The notes beneath the pieces are model-generated. The model saw nothing but the letters and a program-made list of their open reading frames with translations. It ran no database searches and was not told the origin of the DNA. The translations under genes and the position numbers were made by a program. Below, piece by piece: positions 1-11,700 of a stretch of DNA of 64,000 nucleotides. The first letter of the stretch is position 1; each line of letters opens with the position of its first letter. Source of the stretch: Carposina sasakii (lineage: Eukaryota; Arthropoda; Insecta; Lepidoptera; Carposinidae); NCBI GenBank assembly GCA_014607495.2, contig CP053162.1:620001-684000 (forward strand). The letters run 5' to 3'.

Positions 1-188
1 GTCACTGCAGAGTAACAAATCTTTGCGGGTGTCATCATGTGAGAAAATTTCTGAGTTCCTTAGTCTAACTCTTACGACATACACTCAGAAGATGCAGCTC
101 CAGTGATGTATTCTAGTGAAGCTCTTCACAGGACATTTGCCCTTACAAATTTCATGTTAATGGATTCCATCCTCATCTGCTCACTTAC
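1..188 (-). repeat. Intron of CPSF73 holding a short dispersed repeat
   Basis: I see no coding exon here. Bases about 58-125 resemble the stretch near 29731-29795 and, inverted, 26405-26480: a 'cttagtc...tcttacgacat', 'gatgcagct', 'gtattctagtgaagc' pattern. It is therefore a dispersed repeat of unknown type. Confidence 0.5.
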
Positions 189-1997
189 CTGACTTTTATG
201 TATTCTGACACTAGCCACCTGTAGATGGCTTTGGTGGCATGTGTCATGAACACTCGGCCCTTGAATGAGGTCTTTGTGAGGAACCATGGCAGTGCACCAC
301 TGTGGTCCAAATGGAAACTAAAATATAATATAATCTTACTAACAGTATTACAATGACAAAGTATTGGAAGTATAAATGGGTTTAATATATCAAAAAGGAT
401 TATATGATACTATACAGGATGTTTTTTTGTGGCCACCTTTAACGAAGGATACATATTCTATACATGAAATAAAGTAAGTTTATGCCAAAAAAAAAATGCT
501 GGGAAATATTTTTTTTTATTTTTAAATTCCTTGATCGTGCGAAATTTATAGTGTCTAGTGTTTATGTTAGTTTTTTTATAGACAGATATTAATTATTTTT
601 CGTGAAAAAATCCTGCTACGCGCGTCTATGTGCATTTATGCAGAAAAACGCAGTCTATTTACTCAACTTTGGACCCTAATATTTTGGAAACCAGACACTT
701 CCCAGGTATGCTTCCATGGAGAAAAATGATCGTGATGATGAGGAGATTCCATAGTTTTCGGGAACGTTGACAACCAAAAATCATCCTGTATTAACTTACT
801 GTGATATAAGTAGAAGATCCACTTCATCTGCTTCTATAAGATCTACAAAGGGTAGAGCATCCATCCCTGATAGCCCTGGGTGGATGCCACAGTCCAGCTA
901 AAACAAATATAACCCATACTATTTATATGACAACACTATGCAGATTAAAATATGTATTAGTATTATGTTTTGAGGAGGTATAAAAAAAATTGGTCAGAAG
1001 TGGCACCATGTGGTCCTATCGGCCCTTGGTGCTCTACCTACCCCGGTAAGGTATAAAGACGTGATTATATGTATGTTGGTAAAAAACTAACTATACAGTA
1101 AATAATAAACACATATTACACATGATATCTTAAGTGCTATCCATTAATTACGTAGGACTATCCTCGCTAGTTTGTAACCCCTCCATTTTCTGATATTTTT
1201 TCTTATGATAGGGCATAAGAAAAAATATCAGAAAATGCAGTAAAGCATCATCAAAGGTAGAATATGTGGCTTTATAACACAATATACTTTCTATCTAACA
1301 CATAAATGCAGTGTTAAACAAACAGAATTATTTAAGACTGAAATATTTCCCTTCATAGTTTAAGTTTCTATATAATTTATTTGTAAACTGTAGTCATGAA
1401 TGTATAAAGAACAACGGACGTAATGCTGTCAATGCACAGATTGAAGCACCGAAATGGCGGTGCGTTGGGCATGTATGCATATTTTCTAGTAGGTGCAGAG
1501 CTTACTATGGTTTGTATGTGTGGGTGGATAACGCATCATAATACATCCCTACTCCATGGAATATCGTTACCGAGCTTACTATGAATGCCTCACTCTGTGT
1601 CTTGACAATACTCTGTCCGTTATTCTTTATACGTTTATGACTGTAGTTTAATAAATATATTATCTCACCATGATTTTCTTCCCTTTGAACTCCAGCATAA
1701 TGCATGATCGCCCAACTTCTTGGCCAGCACCTCTGAAATTTTAAATATCATAAAGAAACTACAAAAAATTAAGTTTTGTAGTTAGGGACTGACAACATAA
1801 TATTTTACTTTTATCTAAGGAAAGTAAGAAACATAACATGATAAGGGTGACTTGCTAATATAGCATGCAATGCATTCAAGTATTACTCATTGTAATATCA
1901 TCGATGGAATTCCAAATACTTACAGTGGTCTTATAGTAAGCTGATCACTTTCTTCCGTTGGTACCGGTTCGGTACCTTTTCTAGGATTTGTAGTCAT
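189..1997 (-). CDS. Cpsf73: Cleavage and polyadenylation specificity factor 73 kDa subunit (CPSF73/CPSF3), N-terminal four exons, gene runs off the left edge
   Basis: CPSF73 is the metallo-beta-lactamase/beta-CASP endonuclease that cuts nuclear pre-mRNA before polyadenylation. I assembled four exons on the minus strand by GT-AG junctions and phase: 1924-1997, 1669-1732, 800-897 and 189-317. The protein starts [13 protein letters not shown], then reads [39 protein letters not shown] and [19 protein letters not shown]. The last of these contains the HxHxDH zinc-binding signature of the nuclease fold. The close match to CPSF73 ([15 protein letters not shown]) separates it from the paralogue IntS11. 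The gene continues left of base 189; 1-188 looks like intron. The start codon is the first ATG, 761 bp from the divergent KRI1 start. The identity is very secure; only about the first 120 residues are present. Confidence 0.96.
413..790 (+). mobile_element. Non-autonomous TIR element, family X, in CPSF73 intron 3
   Basis: The element begins TACAGGATG and ends with the inverted form CATCCTGTA; no reading frame is kept. Related copies lie at 9218-9670 (hybrid), 27294-27672 (inverted) and 45412-45584 (right end only). The right end at 790 is only about 9 bp inside the intron, immediately after the GTAAGTTAA donor of the neighbouring exon. The flanking bases suggest TA targeting, as in Tc1/mariner MITEs, but the class is inferred. 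Confidence 0.75.
1005..1080 (+). repeat. Fragment of dispersed repeat Z (3' part)
   Basis: A stretch reading 'agtggcaccatgtggtcctatcggcccttgg' in two halves, followed by 'taaggtataaagacgtgatt', is shared with 4152-4240, 6098-6187 and 51938-51985. The repeated end with tatgtatg suggests a retroposon 3' end. Confidence 0.6.
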
Positions 1998-2757
1998 ATT
2001 GATAACTAATTAGGAATGCCTGAACATTTAGTTATTTAGCATAAATATAATTTGATGGTAAATTATATAAAAGTAGTAGAATAAACACTACAACGAAAAC
2101 ACAACAAACGATAGTAGGCCAATCAAATCAACTTTTAGGTTATGTTATATTCGTTCAAAAATTGTACGTGATTTGTTTGATAACTGATAGATTCTCGAAT
2201 TTCCAATTTTCAAATGATGTAGTGTGTAACCGGCTTAGTTTCAAACAATGTGCGTGCATGAAATTCAAAGGCTTTTTTTTGTTTAGTTTATCCCGAAGGA
2301 AAGGCAAGGGGAACTAAGCCCATACAGCCATTGTCTTTAGTAAATGATTTCTGAATTTATAATGGATGATAATGATGATGATGAATGGAAACGTCGGAAA
2401 AATCCTCAAGAACAAATGTAAAATTAGTAAAAATTAAAAATAATTGCAGAAACAACTTACATGGGCCCATGAATCAAAGCTTTAGTTCCGTAGGGCGGCA
2501 CGCTAGCTGTCTGTCTATTAGATCCATAGTCAAAGTTTAGTTCCTTAGACTAACCTCAGAGTAAAGAAACCCCAATGAGACTAACGCATAGGACTAACGT
2601 AATAATATTCTTTCTATGCTCAGTCTATATTAGTCTATGGTCAGGTCAATAAAAAAACTAATCTGTCAAAACAAAGAAGTGTGATGGTCAATTTTTTTGG
2701 TTAGAATTTGAGAATTTTCATCAAAATATAATTCGATGTATCATTAATGCGCAAATA
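1998..2757. promoter_or_regulatory. Shared intergenic region between divergent CPSF73 and KRI1
   Basis: The two start codons are 760 bp apart on opposite strands, so both promoters must lie here, probably as a bidirectional promoter region. No TATA box can be assigned with confidence. The centre is occupied by a retroposon fragment (2272-2475). Confidence 0.6.
2272..2475 (-). mobile_element. Truncated copy of the promoter-proximal retroposon
   Basis: The sequence begins with a T-run (poly(A) tail on the minus strand), then 'gtttagtttatcccgaagg', the gatgatgatgaa tract and 'cagaaacaacttacatg'. It matches the left half of the full copy at 22503-22917. The head of the element is missing and no clean target duplication is visible. 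Confidence 0.75.
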
Positions 2758-5700
2758 ATGTCTAAACAAGCATTATTCGAAGATGATTCTGATGAGGAAA
2801 TAAACTTCAAAACGGAAAATGAATATGCTAAAAAATATGATTCATGGCGTGGAAAAGAAGAGATACATAAACGTATGTCTTAAATATTGTTTTATGACAA
2901 TTTATTCGTTTTACTGCTAATGTAAATTGCTTCGCAGATTGCCAGGCTCCAAAGTAATTGGTATGAATTCAAGTTTTGAAAGCAAATAAATCAGTTTTCA
3001 GTTAGTATAAATAATTTCAGTTGAGCAAAAATATGGATCTGCAACCAATGCTGATGGCTCCCTCACAACTGATAGTGAAGACGAAAGCGATGAGCCTCTG
3101 GAAGTCTCAGAGGAAACAGAGAAGGAATTCTTGAAGACTCTGTCCCTGCTTAAGACCAAAGACCCAAGAATATATGACCCCAATTTCAAGTGTTTTGACA
3201 AAGAAATAGATAAAAAAGAAGGTAAATAGTGCAAAAGTAGATAAATTAAAAAGTCTCCTTTAACAATAAGATCACACTAGGTATCAGCAATATCATAGAA
3301 TATTTGCAAATCTGAGTTTAAAATGAAAGTTAACGAGGTTAAGTGAAGGAGGTAGGCCTGGACTGCTAGATGTGACTAACATCACAGCAGTAAACATCCT
3401 GAATATGTACTGTAACAGGTTATTTATTTTAACATGGGTCCTTTATTGTTGCAATTAAATATTTCTTATTAAAAACACTTGAAGAGTAGGGTTTTCTCCA
3501 TATTACTACACCTTAAATCTTTGCAGAAGTGGTTCCCAAATCAAAATCCCTAACATTTGAAGACAGTGATGATGATGACGATGATAATGATGGAAACATC
3601 TTCAAAGTGGAGAAGAAAGCAGAAATTATGGATAAAAAGAAAGATGAAAAAGACTCCAAGAAAGCTAAGGTAATAATAGTCATTGGTGAGATTCAATCAA
3701 TTTATGTTTTCTTGCATATGTTTAAAATTTCCTGGGTTTGTAGCAAAGATATTGTACAACATCACAATGTTAGTAAAGTTTTGGAGAATTTGATTTTAGT
3801 TATCCTTGAATTAAGGCAGACTACTGAAACTTGTCTTGGGACATAGTAACTTTTCTCAAGAAATTAATGAAGTTTCCCATTGAGGTTTGTTGAAACCGTG
3901 ATAGGTTCACCACTTAGTATGTGTTACTTAATATGTGAAAAGTGGATGGGTATAGTGATAATGTATATGTATAGTGTTCTTCTATGCTGCTCTGGGAGTG
4001 AAAAAAAAGTGTATAATACTACAGCTGCTTCTCTTCCCGGGCATACTGTACAAGTCAGTAGAGGTACAAGAGGGTCTTGGTGTTTTGTAGGCGATGGGCT
4101 GACCACCTGTCACTTCTAACCGAACTTGTATATCTCATTTTTCCCCCAAAATTGGTCAAAAGTGGCACCATGTAGCTCTATCGGCCCTTGGTGCTCTGCC
4201 TACCTGTAAGGGATAAAGGTGTGATTATTGTATGTATGTTTATGTACAGTGGTCCTAAATATAGATATAACTTTCAGAAAGAAAAGTTAAAAGAGTTCCT
4301 CACTGGCAAGGCTGAACACTTGGATGATGAAACAGAGAAAGACCTGGCACCTTTGAAGGCTCTCTGGTCCGACCCCAAAATTAGTGAGGGAGAGGCTTTT
4401 CTCAGGGACTACATTTTGAATAAAAGGTAAATATTTATTTTAAAGTTGTCAAGCTAATCTGCTATTGTAATACCTTTTTACTGTATTGTGTTTAAGGAAG
4501 GGGCTGGGCTTCACTTCACTGTAGTCCACTTCCAGGGTACAGGGCAGTCTTATTGGGTAGGTAGGTCGGTATTTCACACACGAAAATTAACTTGTTGAGC
4601 AAGGGTTTTGCATCGCGGTCGGTTGGGAACTCACTTGGAGGGGCAAAGCACACGGAGGGGGGGCGCGTCCGCGGCGAGGAAGAGAGAGAAGGACGATTAT
4701 AGTTTTAACATATTGTAACATACCACTTTACCTCATCCACATTTATAAACTTCTTTTTTATAAAATTATCAATAAAGAAATGGAAAAAATTCTTCACCCA
4801 AGTGGGAGTCGAACCCACCACTGCATACCGTGCTAGTTGCTCTAACCACTGAGCTACTTACTAAACTTCTTTATACATGCTCTGCTACGCAACTATTATT
4901 TCTATATCTTCCCTGTTGTTAGATACTTGGAAGAAGGTGATGCTGTAGTGGATCAGCTGAGAGACGACGAGGACCTGCAGGCAGACGAGAGGATTGTAGA
5001 GGAGCAAGGGCAGTTCGAGCGAGCATACAACTTCCGCTTCGAGGAACCTGATGAGGAATATGTAAGGAATCTATATGTGAAGGGAGATATACCACTGACA
5101 GACGCGCACACAGCCGTAACCACTAATGGTAAAAATGTTAAAATAGGACTGTAGCTTCCATGTTTTTGTGGTGTGCAGGTCCAATAAAAAGGAGGAGAAA
5201 CATTTTTTGTTCATTTTTTCTTTAAATTTAGAATTAATACTATTAAATGGAAGCAGTTAGTAATCTATAACAGTATAGCTTTGGATTGCAGTTAAAAGTT
5301 AATTGACCTAACAATATATTGACATTAACCATCTGCCGCACAATTATCTTGTATCTATGTATGCGGCGGTAGGCTTACCGCTTACCACATGGGACTTATA
5401 GGCTAACCGGTGAATAGTGGATCTGTAATTCTCCTTGGAGGATAATGAGCGTGACTATATGTATATATCTTCCAAATCTCCCAATCGGTACTTCACAAAT
5501 TCACAACCCATCCAATACCTTCGCCATCTTCTTCTAATAACCACATAAGTTTTGTACTCTATTACAGTTAAAACGTTTCCCCCGCACAATGAACTTCATT
5601 CGTCCTAAAGACTCGCGTCGTGCGGAGCGTCGCGCCGAGGTGCGCGCGCGCAAGGAAGGTGAGAAGATACGCAAGCTGGAGGAGATCGCCAGGCTCAAGG

Positions 5701-8700
5701 CGCTCAAACTCAAGGAGATTCAGGACAAGATCGCTAAGATTAAGGAGGTCACGGGCAATGAGCAGCTGGCGTTTGAGGTGAGTTCAAATGTTGTGCTATA
5801 AAAACAAATTTTGGTTAACTAACTAGCAACATGACACGCAATTAGGTATTATGTGTGTTACTTATAGAACGGGTCTTAATCACTACATCATAATAATAAT
5901 TATTATTGCTATTCACATATTTAACTTTTCTTCTATTCTGCTCTGGGAGTGAAAACAAAACTAATAATACTGCAGCTGCTTCTCTTCCCGGGCATACTGT
6001 ACAAGTCAGTAGAGGGACAAGAGGGTCTTGGTGTTTTGTAGACGATGGGCTGACCACCTGTCACTACTAACCGAACTTGTACATCTCAACTATACCCTCA
6101 AAATTGGTCAGAGGTGTCACCATGTGGTTCTATCGGCCCTTGGTGCTCTGCCTACCTCGTAAGGGATAAAGGCGTGATTATATGTATGTATAAACATACT
6201 TAACAAAACATTAACCTAGTCCCTAAGTTTTATAAATATAATACCTGAGTATTAAGCCACGGTATATGTATAAATACATAGATAAGTGCACATGTGTTCT
6301 ACCTATTCTGTGGTGAAATGAAATGTTTATTGAATGTGACATTAGGTACAGTTTGCAGTTTGTTTTGGGTAGTTGGAAGAGATCTCTTATAGACATAAGC
6401 TCGCCTATGTACAGTATCAATCGTTTGCACCTACCGGGATTCCAACCCGGGACCTATGGCGCCTCAGGCAGGGCGAAGTTGGTAGTGACAACTACATTAA
6501 TTGTCCGTCAAACATGGAACTTCATTTACTAATGTATATTGTACGATATTAATTTACTGTTTTTCCTTATTCGTAATCTGTTAGTGCTACCCACAAATTA
6601 CATTCTTAAGTAACCAGGTTAGCTGGTAGAGAATGCCTTGTGAGGCATTAAGCTCGCCCCTGTACACAATGTTTTTATAGTACAAATGGTACAGTAAAGG
6701 ATTTTACCTATCTATCTATAGGAAGAAGACATTGAAGGTGACTTTGATCCGGAACAACACGACCGGCGCATGCGCGTGTTGTTCGACGAACAGTTCTACG
6801 AACACACTGACGAACACAAACCTGACTTCCCAGACATTGATGACGAACTCGAGATTGGTGAGTTTGTGTCTATATTACTAGTTGTTTCCTCACACTCAAA
6901 TCGATCCTTAACACACAAGAAGGTAGTTTGTAATAATGAGGGATTATGAAAAAAAACGTAGAACAATGTTCCCAAACCCAACAGAAGGAGGTTTATGTTT
7001 TTCGAGTGTATGTGGGGGTGGAAGTGACAGCCAGGCAAATATTGATATAGCGACTTCAGACCATGATTCTGAGGCGAAAACCACTGATTTCGCAGGAGAA
7101 TTCCAAAATTTTCACACATTTATTTCAATTTATTCAGAAAAAGAAATTCTGTATTTCGTATAAGTAGGCCTTAGATAATAACTTTAAAACAAAATTATAA
7201 CCTATATATGATTTTTTTTTAAAGTTGGTCCCAAAAAAGTTCAAAATACTGATCAACCCCAATGGAGAGTCACAAGTGGTCCTAAAAACAGTAATGTATC
7301 ACACAATAACCAATAAGCCCATTTAACTAGTCACAGGATCGCACGATACAATTGGCGCGGCATGCAAACATTGCGGATAATCAAATTAAAAATGCATTTC
7401 CTGCGAGTAATAACGCTGTTGTATTTGTTCAGTATTTCAGTATTTGTCTGGCTGTCACACACACCATGTATATTTCTTTGGCACTCTCTGGAACCTAAAC
7501 TACTTGTGACATTTGAGCTTGTGTCATTAGATTCGTCTAACAGCCAATTTCAATAACCAATCTCGAGAGATTTTTTTTTATATTTCAGATAAAATGTTCC
7601 ATTGTTTTCATACAAAATTACAAATTTGGAATCTAATAAATCCGAGATTCTTTATGATCTCTAGCATTGAAATTGTCTGTTAGTCTTGAGAGTGACACTG
7701 GAAAAATCTTTACATAGTTGGTTGGGTTCTTTTCTTAAGGCAGGTATTAATTAATTATGTCGTTTTATGTATGGTTAATATTTAACAAACTCGTAAGTTT
7801 TGTTTGATTTTATAATTCATGAATGGAGCAATTTGACTTTATTTTTGTTGCTAGAGAGAGATCTTATCTAAACTCGCACATTTGTATACAGAAAACTGGG
7901 AACACTTCGACCCTGAACAAGACCCAGAGACTCGGCAGCAAAGCAACATGGCCGATGAACCACACTGCGAGGATGATGACTTTAATGTAAGTTATTAATA
8001 TTATATTTCATTAATATACAGGATGTAAAAAGACAACGTTGTTATTTTAATACCTCGTATTCTTTGTAACGTAACGATCATTTTTTTCTATGGAACCAAA
8101 CCTGGGAAAAGAAAAAAAATATATAATTTTTTTATTGCAAGCAATGTATTCGATTGACAAATGTACCTACAAAACTAACATTTTTAAATATTAATATGGT
8201 GTCTTTAAAAAAAAATGTTTGATAACTGTCTCCAGATGGATTCATTTTAAAAAATGCTGATATTTATGTAACTTTGGACCTCAATATCTTATAACCAGAG
8301 GTCGGAATTAGGTAGAGTCATTTATGTACTTGCATCGAAATGTTGATATTAATGTGGACCTTCCCAGGATTTCTAATGGACAATCCCGTGTGGCCAACAA
8401 TATTACAAATAAATAATAATAAAACTCTCAGAGATAGACAAATAAAACAAAGATAATTAACATAAAATTTCTGCTCTCTAAAATTAATACCGGAATTTGA
8501 GGCATATCCACATTATTCTTTCGCTGTATGAAATCAGTGCAAGTACATAAATGACTCTACCTAATTCCGACCTCTGCTTATAACCCGTGGTTTCCCAGGG
8601 ATGCTTCCATAGAAAAAAATGATCGTGATGTTACAAAGAATACGAGGTATTAAAAGAACAAGGCTGTCTTTTTACACCCAGTATATTTTCTATTGGTTGT

Positions 8701-11700
8701 ATTTGTGCCCGAAAAGCGACGGTAGCCTCACCCCTTACTATAGACTAAGTGGGTGTTTAATTTGCCTCTTTCAACCTCTTTGGGGATAATGGACGTGACT
8801 ACTGAGGCTCATGATCGCGACCACTTTAAATTGATTAATAGTTTATTTAATTTAATATAGGTAAGTACTTATACATATTTTAATAACTTATCTACGATAG
8901 ATGGACGCCGACTATGATCCGAGGCAAATCCGAGCGAATGTTCTAGAAGAAATCCAATCTACCCTCGGCAAGTCGCGCCGCAATAGAAAGAGGAAAACGA
9001 AACTGCACTCTCTGCTGTCCACCGTAAAGCCGAAATTCGTGCCCGACGTTGACAAGACTTACGACCAATATATGGAGGAGTATTATAAGATGGACTGTGA
9101 AGATGTTATTGCTGGTGATTTGCCAACTAGATTCAAGTATAGGCAGGTTGTGCCAAACGACTATGGACTTAGTATTGAAGAGGTAAAGTTCATTATTCTA
9201 ATGCTTTATTGTACATATACAGGGTGTAACAAAAAGGGTATGTTAAGCGAAAAGCTATGTAAATAGCCCACTGTAGAGAACCTATCTACAAAATTTGAGA
9301 CTCGAACCCTGTGAAGGGTGCGTACTCTATACATAAAATAAAGTAAGTTTATGCCAAAAAAAATGATGGGAAAAAAAATTTTTTTTTTGAAAAAAAATTT
9401 TATTAATTACTTGATCTGGCGAAATTTATAGTGTCCAGTATTTATGCTATTTTTTTCTTAGAGAGATATTAATTATTTCTTGTGAAAAAATCTTGCTACA
9501 CGCGTCAATGTGCATTTATGCAGAAAAACGCAGTCTATTTACTCAACTTTGGACCCTAATATTTTGGAAACCAAACACTTCCCAGGTTTGCTTCCATGGA
9601 AAAAATTGATCGTGATAATGAGGAGATTCCGTAGTTTTTGGGAACGTTGACGACCAAAAATCATCCTGTATATATAACATACATAGACTACTTTTTATCC
9701 CGGAAAAATGTAGTCCACGCGGACGGAGTCGCGGGCGTCCACTAGTTTTATAATAAATTTATAAAGCATATTTACAATACCTGAGAAACATGTCTTATTA
9801 TATTAATTACCGGTCGCTATATCGTTGTATTTATGCCAGAAAAGCAGCGGTAGGCCTTACCGCGTAAGATTTAATAGGCTATCTGGTTGCCACGTAAATT
9901 TATCCGGCATATTTGTGCCTGTGGCTGTGAGATATCTAAATCTTAACTTATTCTACATTTGTATTTTTATAGATTCTGTTAGCCGATGACAAGGAGCTAA
10001 CCCAGTGGGTGCCATTGAAGAAGATCGTGAAGCATCGACCGGAGAACGTGGAGAAAGGAGAGGTCAAGACATACGCGCAGAAGGCTGCAGACCAGAACCT
10101 TAAGAAGAAGATGCTGCCGAGTCTTTTCAAGGATTTACCAGAGTATGTGATACTTATAACCTCCCGCATCAACCTATTGCAGTCCACTGCTGGACTCCCT
10201 TAGGGCATACCACAAGGCACTATCCCTCTATTGCTATAGTGGGGTAAAAACCCATAGTCACTACGCTGGGCTGGCAGGTTGGTGATCGCAGTGTGATTCT
10301 CGGGCTATGTTGTCAACACGGGAGGAGCTGCTGCCCACCTTCTGAACACCTTTAATCGTCTCTTACGATGCCCATAGGCAGACATAGGGTGGTGCTATTC
10401 TATTCTAATTGACCCGATAGCTCAGTTGGTTAGAGCGAAAGCACGGTTGTACGGGTGGTAGTGAGTTCAAATCTCACTCGGGTGAAGATTTTTTTCATTT
10501 TCTTATTAATATTTTATTCTTTTCTGCCAGCCCCATTATTAACTTAATACTAAGATTACTAAGGTCTTGTTCTTGTCTCGCAAATACATAGATAAGTAAA
10601 GAAACAACCATGACTCGGAAACAAACAGCGATATTCATCATATCAATGTTTGCACCTACCGGGATTCGAATCCAGGTCATATGGCGCGTCTGGTAGGATT
10701 ACTACCGTCTACATTATATTATGCATCGTCGTAAGTTTAATACTAAAAGATACAACAACATTGCAGTGCAAAACAAAACTGATTTATTAAATAAGTACCC
10801 TCAATATACAATATTAATTACTCAGATGATTATTTACCTACCTACATAAATCATACATAATATACCTTTCTCTCATAATTGAAAGGCTTTGGTTGATACA
10901 TTACTTTTATAGTTCAATCAACATGAAATCACAAAGAGTTAATAACGCTAACTAGATACATAAAAAAATCAATAATGACAAGTTATGAGTTAGGTATGCC
11001 AATTATATCTGGCCACTGTTCTGGGGGTGGTATCATTATAGGTGGTTCCGGGGAACAGGAAGGAGATCGAGTAAATCCAGGTGGAATTTCTATCTGAGGT
11101 GCTGGAGTATCATTACTAGTACGTTGTGCCGTCCGAGCCAGCATCTGGTCAGCGTGTCGCCGATGCAACTGTCCATCTTCCGTCCTCACCCTGTAAGAGC
11201 TTGGGCCTTCAACCATCTCGACTGTAGCTCTTTGCCACTTTTCCCCGAACCGTACATGCGTACGAGCACGGGTTGGTCGAGCACGAAGCTCCGCGCCGGC
11301 GCGCGCCGCGCTGCCTCCTGCATCTGCTGCCTGCCGCGAGAAGGCGCTGCGGCCGGATGCAACGCCGACACCGCCGTTCTGTATTTACGTCCGTTTAACA
11401 ATTCAGCTGGGGTTTTATTAGTACTGCTGTTCGGTACAGTCCTCAGCGCGTATAAAGTTTTTGAAAGTTTTTCACTCCACGGCCTTTCAGAATCGGACAT
11501 CTTTTTCAATTTATTTTTGAATGTCTGTATTGCTCTTTCAATTTGTCCATTAGACGCCGGATGGTAAGGCGGAGAGTACAAATGTTCGATTCCATTACTT
11601 TTCAAAAAAGTATTAAATTCCGTCGAGCTAAAAGTTCTTCCGTTATCTGACACTAACACATCTGGAAGGCCTTGAGACGCAAAAATTTTCCTCAAAGACG

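Noticed and set aside
10409..10485. Functional tRNA gene
   Set aside because: The acceptor stem is imperfect, and the SINE tail is shared with two other loci.
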